From: CAYNTH01 sp964427055
Lineage (GTDB): Archaea > Aenigmatarchaeota > Aenigmatarchaeia > CG10238-14 > SCSR01
Length of the DNA: 13,644 nucleotides
NCBI GenBank assembly: GCA_964427055.1
Contig: CAYRSQ010000022.1
Coordinates: forward strand, 1-13,644
Direction of reading: 5' to 3'
The translations under genes were made by a program, and so were the position numbers. The notes below the pieces were generated by a model. That model saw only the letters and a list, made by a program, of their open reading frames with translations, ran no database searches and was not told the origin of the DNA. Within the stretch, counting starts at the first letter, position 1; each line of letters opens with the position of its first letter. Shown here one piece after another: positions 1-5,015 of this stretch.

Positions 1-216
1 ATCTGGGGGCCGCAGAACCCCCTGTACCGGGCATGTCTCATATCGGGCGCGGTGTGTCACCTTTTGACAGACAACAGAGACTCTTTTGTAGAGATTATTC
101 GAGAGCTGAAGGCCACCTTTAATCGATACGAACTGGTGGTCATCGAGAAACGAGATGAGCGTCTGAAGGCACTCTTTGACCTGTATGAGGAATTTATCAA
201 GGCAGGAACTCTTTGA
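1..216 (+). CDS. C-terminal end of an unknown protein (5' end outside window)
   Basis: Frame 1 is open from the first base to a TGA at 214-216 and gives 71 residues. No start codon is needed inside the window because the gene enters from the left. The tail is rich in charged residues (Glu, Arg, Lys) and probably helical, with segments such as SFVEIIRELKATF and LKALFDLYEEFI. No signal, membrane segment or catalytic motif is visible, and I do not recognise the family. The next gene starts 14 bases downstream, so it is probably the upstream member of the same operon. The open frame and tight spacing make it a real gene; its function is unknown. Confidence 0.6.
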   Translation: MWGPQNPLYRACLISGAVCHLLTDNRDSFVEIIRELKATFNRYELVVIEKRDERLKALFDLYEEFIKAGTL

Positions 217-230
217 GGGGGAATCAAACA

Positions 231-1136
231 ATGAAGAGATATATCATCGCTATTATTACAGTTATTGTCATTCCTTGGGGCATCTTTGCGGAGGCCAGGA
301 CCGTTACCGAAGGAACCCTTGATATCCAGGCCATTGCGACACGAATATCGGGAGACCTTAAAGAGTACAGCGAAAAGAGGGATACGCTTGTGGACAATAT
401 CAAGTCTGTCCAGGAGGGGATCCAAAAGCTCAAAGAGGATTATGCGAAGGCCGAAAGCGAAAAGGACAAGATCATGATCAAGGCGAATACGTTGAAAGAG
501 ACCAGCACGCTGCTTGATTTCTACAGCCAGTTTTACAACCTGAACATTCAGAAGGTCGAAGCGATCCTGCCCAATCTTGATAGGATCAAGAAGGCGGCCC
601 GGGAAGGGATAACAGGAAAGACAGCCCGAGAACTTCAGGATCCTCAATTCAAGAAAAACCTCAACAACCTCTACGGGAACCTCGCGACTTTCGCCATGAT
701 ACTCAACAAAGCGAATGTGAAAAAAGAGGTAGCAACACTCCTCAGAGAGAACGAACTGCTGTATCAACAGCGGGAAAAGGGAGAGGATGTCTTCAACGAT
801 ATTACAAAAAACATCGACAAGGTGACCGATTATCTCAAATCAATCTATGCCAGGACCGTCCTGAGATTCAACGTGTTGCAGCGGAAGAAATTCCAGACCG
901 AACTGGCAGTGCAGCTCATGCAGTACGCCCTGGTCCTGAAACCGATTGAGCGGACAATGCTGGAGATTAATCCGGAGGGCATCATGGAGGTCCCGGATAT
1001 CCAGGTCGGGGAATTCGACGATCGGATCATCAATGACAGTGGATTGGAGGACGAGAACGCCACCTCCCATCATAGTGATCCCGATGTGGATTCCTCACTG
1101 AGGAAATACCGGGACGGAGCCGACTTTCTAAGATAA
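231..1136 (+). CDS. Exported coiled-coil protein, function unknown
   Basis: The protein has 301 residues from ATG 231, preceded by a GAGGGGG ribosome-binding site at about 215-221; an in-frame TTG at 213 lies inside the previous stop region and is less likely. Residues 1-22 form a signal peptide (MKRY, a hydrophobic core, then an Ala-Glu-Ala cleavage-like site). The mature part is almost entirely helical and heptad-rich, with long Lys/Glu/Gln/Leu stretches over about residues 35-95 and 150-240. It ends in an acidic, probably disordered tail. Exported coiled-coil proteins are known beside ExbB/ExbD/TonB genes in other bacteria (DUF3450 proteins in Vibrio-type TonB clusters), and the ExbB/ExbD-like genes here follow two genes later. 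I infer a periplasmic partner of that complex. No family assignment is made by motif. Confidence 0.75.
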   Translation: MKRYIIAIITVIVIPWGIFAEARTVTEGTLDIQAIATRISGDLKEYSEKRDTLVDNIKSVQEGIQKLKEDYAKAESEKDKIMIKANTLKETSTLLDFYSQFYNLNIQKVEAILPNLDRIKKAAREGITGKTARELQDPQFKKNLNNLYGNLATFAMILNKANVKKEVATLLRENELLYQQREKGEDVFNDITKNIDKVTDYLKSIYARTVLRFNVLQRKKFQTELAVQLMQYALVLKPIERTMLEINPEGIMEVPDIQVGEFDDRIINDSGLEDENATSHHSDPDVDSSLRKYRDGADFLR

Positions 1137-1150
1137 GGGGGATAAACACC

Positions 1151-1555
1151 GTGAAGAAAAGATTCAGCCGTTTCATCGTGGCAGCAGTCATCATAGCAAT
1201 CACCTCTCTTGCCCTTTCTCAGAGCGGATTTGCCGGCAGTGGAAACATATTCCTGGTTGAGATTGAACGGTCGACAGGCCAGGCCATAACCGCGTGGGTC
1301 AAAAATGACGTAAAGAGCCTGGATGCCGCAATGGAAAGGCTTACCCTCAACGAGGCGTATCTCCTGGCCGTGGGAAAGTCGAACAGGGAGCAATCGTACC
1401 TTATGTCCGTGCCCACATCGCTGGGCCGCAGCTTCAATTCGGTTGCCGCATACCTGTTCCTGATTCGCAAGGAGCGGGAAGGCGTTAGCCTCTGGCCCGT
1501 ATCCTTCTTTGAGGGGGAAAGATTTCAATTCGACGAGAGAGGTGAGAGACAGTGA
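1151..1555 (+). CDS. Small exported protein, function unknown
   Basis: The protein has 134 residues from GTG 1151, with an AAGGGGG Shine-Dalgarno at about 1135-1141 that overlaps the previous stop region. It starts MKKRFSRF, followed by a hydrophobic core to about residue 25 and a QSGFAG cleavage-like region, which is a typical signal peptide. The mature domain is about 105 residues of mixed composition with no Cys pairs or recognisable motif. Its TGA overlaps the GTG start of the following ExbB-like gene (GTGA at 1552-1555), so translation is probably coupled. Position between the coiled-coil protein and ExbB/ExbD suggests a periplasmic accessory role; this rests on context only. Confidence 0.65.
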   Translation: MKKRFSRFIVAAVIIAITSLALSQSGFAGSGNIFLVEIERSTGQAITAWVKNDVKSLDAAMERLTLNEAYLLAVGKSNREQSYLMSVPTSLGRSFNSVAAYLFLIRKEREGVSLWPVSFFEGERFQFDERGERQ

Positions 1556-1908
1556 AAGGATTGCTTCTGCTTCATCAACATATCGGTCCCGCCTTTTGGG
1601 GGCTGATGCCCATATCTGTGTTTACCATGGTCCTGGTTATGTACGTCTTCTATTCCATCTGGAGAGGCCGGGAAATCAACGAATGGGCGGAGATATTGCT
1701 AGCCAATTTTAAGGAGATCTCTGTAACGTTAGGCCTCTTGGGGTCTGTGTATGCCCTTACGGGTTCCTTCCAGGTACAGGGTGCTTCAGGCGAAGAAATA
1801 AGACAGAGGATGTTTTTCATTCTAAGCACCGGTTTCTGGTCCACCATCGCCGGTGTTGTTGTCAGCCTGCAGGCGTCCATAGGTCTTATGGCCATGAAAC
1901 GGACGTAA
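1552..1908 (+). CDS. Minimal ExbB/TolQ/MotA-like proton-channel subunit
   Basis: The protein has 118 residues from GTG 1552, in a GTGA overlap with the previous gene. Three membrane segments are visible at about residues 17-36, 56-73 and 87-113. The second contains TLGLLGSVYALTGSF, matching the family pattern GLLGTVxGhIxxF of ExbB/TolQ/MotA. The third contains ILSTGFWSTIAGVVVS, matching the family's AL-x-T-T-x-GL-x-hA segment, with Thr93 in the pore-lining position. ExbB and TolQ are usually about 210-240 residues; here the large cytoplasmic loop between TM1 and TM2 is cut to about 20 residues and the C-terminal tail to a few residues. The next gene is ExbD-like. Inferred role: stator subunit coupling proton flow to the TonB-like protein encoded at 3237-4211. 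Family call good, exact subfamily unknown. Confidence 0.7.
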   Translation: MKGLLLLHQHIGPAFWGLMPISVFTMVLVMYVFYSIWRGREINEWAEILLANFKEISVTLGLLGSVYALTGSFQVQGASGEEIRQRMFFILSTGFWSTIAGVVVSLQASIGLMAMKRT

Positions 1909-1917
1909 AGGGATCCC

Positions 1918-2346
1918 ATGAAATACATCGTCCCCTCGTCAAAGATCGTCTTTACAGATTTCATGATCCTGCTGGTGTCCGTCCTGCTGGGCCTGAATTC
2001 AGTGATGTCATTTTCGGAGGAGAGTAGGGAAACCGCATTGCCGCCGGTTCCGCTCCCTGCCATTTCCGAGGTCAAGGGATCCGGGACGACCGCTCCCAGC
2101 AGTGCCTTTATAACCATTTGCCCGGGAGAGAATGGGAAGAAATATTTCTACAACAGCAAAGAGGTGACTTTGTGGCAGCTCATAGATCTACTGGAAAAGT
2201 CAAATACGCCGGTGGTGGTTTTGAGGGGAGATCGGAAAACAATTTTCGAGTGGGAGGAGTTCTGCCAGCTCACTTCGAAACTTATGAGGGCGGGAGTAAA
2301 AGAGATAAGCTATGCGACGACAGACCCTGGGGGAACAAAACCATGA
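1918..2346 (+). CDS. ExbD/TolR-like stator subunit
   Basis: The protein has 142 residues from ATG 1918, with AAAGGG five bases upstream. It has one N-terminal membrane segment (about residues 10-30) of the form VFTDFMILLVSVLLG. Asp14 sits where ExbD carries its essential membrane Asp (E. coli Asp25 in PFIDVMLVLL). After a Pro/Ser-rich periplasmic linker (about 36-65) comes a folded domain ending PVVVLRGDRKTIF, then a helix with LTSKLMRAGVKEISYATTD. This follows the ExbD/TolR periplasmic pattern (hxhxGD, then LxxAGhxxhxhxT). The stop overlaps the next start (ATGA at 2343-2346). With the ExbB-like protein it should form the proton-conducting complex. Confidence is high for the superfamily. Confidence 0.78.
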   Translation: MKYIVPSSKIVFTDFMILLVSVLLGLNSVMSFSEESRETALPPVPLPAISEVKGSGTTAPSSAFITICPGENGKKYFYNSKEVTLWQLIDLLEKSNTPVVVLRGDRKTIFEWEEFCQLTSKLMRAGVKEISYATTDPGGTKP

Positions 2347-2921
2347 TTAAAAATATCCTGATAGGAGCACTATCTTTGGCGCTGATCATATTATGCTGGA
2401 TAACCTTGTACGGAACCCCTGACAACCAAGCGGCATTGTTCCGGCTGAAGGATAAGATCGATATAACAAAGGGACAGATAACCGATGCATACAAAACAGC
2501 CAGAGAGGAAGGTACTCTTGGCAATGGAAATCCCTCTACCGACAATACGCGGAGAAGCGAAGCAATGCCCGATCAATCGCCTGCGTCGGCCATCACACAG
2601 GAAAGAACAGGCGAGCACGATTTAAACGATGGGAAAGAGGCGCAGGTTGAGCAACAGGCCGCGCCGTCTGCCGCCGCCATCCTGGGCAATATTCAACCGA
2701 AAAGGGGGGGGCATGATTTACTAAGCAGTGAAGATTTGGGTTCTATCCTCGCGATACTAAAATCAGCACAGAATCTTCTGAGGAAAACCGCGTGCGCTAC
2801 TCCCGAGGATTCTCAAGGAGATGGTTCTTTCGATGATAAAAACCAAAAAGCCACAGATGCGAACCCACAGGCAACGATCATAAAAAAAAAGTCGTCCACT
2901 GGTCTCGCAGAATCGGAGTAG
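2343..2921 (+). CDS. Membrane-anchored linker protein (0-frame product; possible upstream half of a -1 frameshift fusion)
   Basis: The protein has 192 residues from ATG 2343, translationally coupled to the ExbD-like gene by ATGA overlap. Residues 1-24 are one uncleaved-looking membrane segment (MIKNILIGALSLALIILCW), giving an N-in, periplasm-facing protein. Residues 30-60 may be helical. The rest is low-complexity, polar, Gln/Ala/Asp-rich linker with a short helix at about 126-150. It contains a G8 run (2704-2711) and ends just beyond an A9 run (2882-2890). The TAG at 2919-2921 lies 28 bases past the heptamer A AAA AAG. In the -1 frame the reading continues straight into a lytic transglycosylase domain that has no start of its own. 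On its own this product has no recognisable enzymatic domain, so it most likely serves as the anchor of the 309-residue fusion. Confidence 0.6.
   Translation: MIKNILIGALSLALIILCWITLYGTPDNQAALFRLKDKIDITKGQITDAYKTAREEGTLGNGNPSTDNTRRSEAMPDQSPASAITQERTGEHDLNDGKEAQVEQQAAPSAAAILGNIQPKRGGHDLLSSEDLGSILAILKSAQNLLRKTACATPEDSQGDGSFDDKNQKATDANPQATIIKKKSSTGLAESE
2882..2891 (+). other. A9G slippery run with dnaX-type heptamer A AAA AAG
   Basis: Nine A residues followed by G. In the frame of the 2343 gene the codons are ATA AAA AAA AAG, so 2885-2891 is A AAA AAG, the heptamer used for programmed -1 frameshifting in dnaX. A -1 slip changes the next codons to GTC GTC CAC TGG and joins the membrane anchor to the transglycosylase domain. 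I see only a weak downstream pairing (GGTCT at 2901-2905 with AGATCC at 2919-2924, one bulge) and no clear upstream Shine-Dalgarno-like stimulator. The run could instead be a phase-variable repeat, a fixed frameshift mutation or a homopolymer sequencing error. Confidence 0.5.
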
Positions 2922-3271
2922 ATCCAAACCTTGCCCTAGGGATTGCTCATGTCGAGTCTCAATTTAACAACCGGGCGGTTTCGCCCAAAGGGGCATGCGG
3001 GGTTATGCAGGTCATGCCGGATACCGCTAAACTTTATGGCGTGACCCGCACGGAGCTTTTCGACGAAGACATCAACATCCAGGTAGGACTCATCTATTTC
3101 AAGAAAATGTTCCGTATCTTCGGGAATAGAGATCTTGCCTTGGCAGCGTACAATGCCGGGCCTGCCCATGTAATTGGCGCCGGCCATAGAATCCCAAGAA
3201 TACGGGAGACCATCGACTATGTCAGGAAGGTGAATCGTGCAGCCAAGGGATATAAACAGAAAAGATCATAA
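2891..3271 (+). CDS. Lytic transglycosylase (SLT/VirB1-like) domain, -1 frame, no start of its own
   Basis: The first -1 codon after the A9 run is GTC 2891 and the stop is TAA 3269-3271, giving about 126 residues. All SLT signatures are present in order: LALGIAHVESQFN with the catalytic Glu at codon 2954, then SPKGACGVMQVMPDTA, the INIQVGLIYFKKM helix, and ALAAYNAGP. The family cleaves peptidoglycan with 1,6-anhydro-muramic acid formation and in T4SS (VirB1) makes room for envelope machines. No ATG, GTG or TTG lies in this frame between the upstream stop (TAA 2837-2839) and the catalytic Glu; the first ATG (3005) would delete the catalytic residue. The domain therefore depends on the upstream gene, probably by a -1 frameshift giving a membrane-tethered 309-residue protein. 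Its 3' end overlaps the GTG of the next gene by 35 bases. Confidence 0.75.
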   Translation, partial: VVHWSRRIGVDPNLALGIAHVESQFNNRAVSPKGACGVMQVMPDTAKLYGVTRTELFDEDINIQVGLIYFKKMFRIFGNRDLALAAYNAGPAHVIGAGHRIPRIRETIDYVRKVNRAAKGYKQKRS

Positions 3272-4211
3272 TCTCAAATTAGACGACTTTATTAGCGATG
3301 TGAGTGAGGTTGGCGCGTCCCTTTGTCGAGACGTAAAAAGCCCAGGGAGAGCGACGCATAAACTTAAAAAAAGGAATATCTTCAGGACGATATCCAGCGT
3401 GACTTTTGCTCCATTACATAAGTTCACCACACCATCAAAGATTCTGTTAATGGCATTTCTGATGTTTTCTATTGTTCTGCACCTCTTTTTTACAGAAGGT
3501 GTTTATCTTGTATCGCAAAGCAAAGCACAGAAAATGAAGAAACAGAAAGCTGAAAAGATAACTCTAAGGGTCATCCCCCCCGAGGAGCATCAAGTCTTCA
3601 GGAAAACAATCCTTTCCAAGCCGACCCCCGACATCCGAAAGGCCACCGTGCCCGCTGAGGCTGCTAAAAAAAGTACACCTGAATTCAAGGAGTTACCTCC
3701 AGAAAAATTGGCTGCACTCGGTCAAAAACACATGGATATGGTTCGTGAAGGAACATTTCCAGCCCTTATCCTTTCATACCGCAGCCCCATATCCTACATC
3801 AGGGAGATGTATACTCTCGGAGCAAAGACTGTCGTCTACAATACGGTAAACCGCGAGTACCACGAAATCGACCTCTTGGATGGAGGTATTCTCCCTCTGA
3901 GCAACAGCGATTTCAAGGGGTTTTCTCTGATTAAGAGGGTGATAAAGGATATGCAGTGGAATCCTCGGAAGGTTTCTGCCGCCTCTCGTCTGAAAGCATC
4001 TTTGGAATCCTTGGAAATCCTTTTGCTGCTCCCTATGACTGTTGAAGCGCGCTGGATCGGTCACCAGGTGAACCTCCTCAGTCAAATGAATATCAAAATT
4101 TCAGAGGTTCAGACGGTAGAGGCTCAATTCCAGGATGCAAAGTTCAAGCTGATATGCGTTCACCTTAAGAACGGTTCTTCAAGACATATCAACGATCGAG
4201 GGTGCGCATAG
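3237..4211 (+). CDS. TonB-like energy-transducing protein with atypical C-terminal domain
   Basis: The protein has 324 residues from GTG 3237, with AGGAAGG (3223-3229) seven bases upstream, both inside the end of the transglycosylase reading frame. A cytoplasmic basic N-terminus of about 66 residues is followed by a membrane segment at about 67-88. Within and just after it are Ser78, His82, Val89 and Ser93, the same spacing as the TonB motif Ser16-His20-Leu27-Ser31 that contacts ExbB/ExbD. Then comes ITLRVIPPEE, resembling the first periplasmic strand of TonB proteins, a Lys/Pro/Ala-rich linker to about 155, and a C-terminal domain (about 155-315) that I cannot match to the canonical TonB C-terminal fold. 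Upstream ExbB- and ExbD-like genes support the call. What it pulls on is unknown. Confidence 0.6.
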   Translation: MQPRDINRKDHNLKLDDFISDVSEVGASLCRDVKSPGRATHKLKKRNIFRTISSVTFAPLHKFTTPSKILLMAFLMFSIVLHLFFTEGVYLVSQSKAQKMKKQKAEKITLRVIPPEEHQVFRKTILSKPTPDIRKATVPAEAAKKSTPEFKELPPEKLAALGQKHMDMVREGTFPALILSYRSPISYIREMYTLGAKTVVYNTVNREYHEIDLLDGGILPLSNSDFKGFSLIKRVIKDMQWNPRKVSAASRLKASLESLEILLLLPMTVEARWIGHQVNLLSQMNIKISEVQTVEAQFQDAKFKLICVHLKNGSSRHINDRGCA

Positions 4212-4388
4212 CTCAAGGCAATCCCACCGAGAACCAAATTGAGGCTGAGTATCCAGTTGGACAGCTTCGGGCGGTAGACCGAGATAAAGATGCCCGTCCA
4301 TAGGCTGTTGTTCCGTGGTGAATAAAGCGAGCGGTTTCAACACCGGCGGATATCGCCCCTCTGAACCTTTCAGGTCTATGAGCTGGCT
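4212..4388 (+). other. Stretch without an intact + strand gene; possible degraded coding sequence
   Basis: All three + frames contain stops. Frame 2 nevertheless reads protein-like between stops: a run ending DKDARP at TAG 4301, a second TGA at 4319, and then a piece reading TPADIAPLNLSGL before TGA 4379. The next gene's frame is open from 4365 but lacks a good ribosome-binding site before ATG 4389. This is compatible with a gene that decayed by frameshifts, leaving 4389-4748 as its 3' part. No promoter or terminator is obvious. An overlapping minus-strand ORF exists but runs antisense through the membrane protein below. Confidence 0.3.
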
Positions 4389-4748
4389 ATGCAGGCGGAC
4401 CGGTATTTTGATACGACTCTTTCCCTGAGCAGGGTCGATTCGGATATCGCGAGGCTCCAGCGGAAAATTAATGACCTGACTCATGCGATCATGGATAGGT
4501 TCCGTGACAACCGGGGTCTTTCGATAGCGGCAGTGGCACTGCTTTTGCTCATCGCCTTGAGTATCATCGGGTATACCGGTCATGAGGGAGGTAACGTCTC
4601 AGGCAGCAACTCCAGCAGCGCCTGCTTCATAATCAGCGGAGAGTCCAGGCATATCAAAACGGTGTCTTTTAACGTAACTCAGACCACCAACCAGCCCTCC
4701 CTTCCGGGAGGGCTGGAAAATAAACCAAGGAGATACCCGAATGGCTGA
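4389..4748 (+). CDS. Small single-pass membrane protein, unknown
   Basis: Up to 119 residues from ATG 4389. Residues 10-42 look helical and charged (LSRVDSDIARLQRKINDL), 45-61 is a clear membrane segment (IAAVALLLLIALSII), and the rest is a Ser/Asn/Thr-rich tail expected in the periplasm. The start has no convincing Shine-Dalgarno and the open frame runs a further 24 bases upstream, so the gene may be truncated at its 5' end. The last 20 codons run through a perfect hairpin (4691-4716), and the stop at 4746-4748 overlaps the next gene by eight bases, so the native stop may have been lost. Position suggests a part of the envelope machine. No family recognised. Confidence 0.45.
   Translation: MQADRYFDTTLSLSRVDSDIARLQRKINDLTHAIMDRFRDNRGLSIAAVALLLLIALSIIGYTGHEGGNVSGSNSSSACFIISGESRHIKTVSFNVTQTTNQPSLPGGLENKPRRYPNG
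4691..4716 (+). repeat. Perfect 11-bp inverted repeat (hairpin) upstream of the 4741 gene
   Basis: The arms CCAGCCCTCCC (4691-4701) and GGGAGGGCTGG (4706-4716) are perfectly complementary around a TTCC loop. It is followed by AAAATAAACC rather than a T-run, so it is not a classical intrinsic terminator on either strand. It ends 10 bases before the AAGGAG site (4727-4732) of the next gene. It could be an mRNA-stability or processing hairpin, a REP-type palindrome, or a partial terminator separating the upstream and downstream parts of the operon. Confidence 0.7.
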
Positions 4749-5001
4749 TACAATGATGAATGATCAACTAAAAAAGGAACTGGAAACTATTAAAAAAACT
4801 ATGGTGTCCCAATTAGAGCTCAATCTGGAGACGAACCCTTCTTTTGTTATTCCCCGGAAAGAAAACACAGGCATAAAGCTGTCGATGGCTCAAGAATTAC
4901 TGGATAAAGGATTGTCTGAGGAAGCAGTGCAGAGAATCCTTCATCTCGAAAAGACAGATATGAAATCGGTATTCATATTAAGTAATTCAAAAGAAGGATA
5001 A
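4741..5001 (+). CDS. Small soluble protein, unknown
   Basis: The protein has 86 residues from ATG 4741 with an ideal AAGGAG eight bases upstream. There is no signal or membrane segment. It begins with a helix (NDQLKKELETIKKTMVSQL) and contains a second helical motif AQELLDKGLSEEAVQRILH, which looks like a helix-turn-helix or UBA-like pair often seen in small protein-protein adaptors. Its TAA is 14 bases upstream of the large ATPase, whose AGGAGG begins two bases after this stop, so the two are probably translated together. I infer an adaptor or regulator of the ATPase from position alone. Confidence 0.65.
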   Translation: MADTMMNDQLKKELETIKKTMVSQLELNLETNPSFVIPRKENTGIKLSMAQELLDKGLSEEAVQRILHLEKTDMKSVFILSNSKEG

Positions 5002-5015
5002 ATAGGAGGTTTAAT

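Noticed and set aside
2118..2342. Upstream extension of the anchor protein frame from 2118
   Set aside because: It overlaps the ExbD-like domain in another frame. ATG 2343 in an ATGA overlap followed by a membrane segment is the better start.
3005..3271. Transglycosylase starting at ATG 3005
   Set aside because: This start would remove the catalytic Glu (codon 2954) and the conserved helix around it, so it cannot be the functional start.
4179..4583. Minus-strand ORF of 134 codons covering the gap after the TonB-like gene
   Set aside because: It runs antisense through a clear membrane-protein coding frame, has no ribosome-binding site that I could identify and shows no recognisable motif. 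The part outside the + gene reads plausibly, so a hidden minus gene is not fully excluded.
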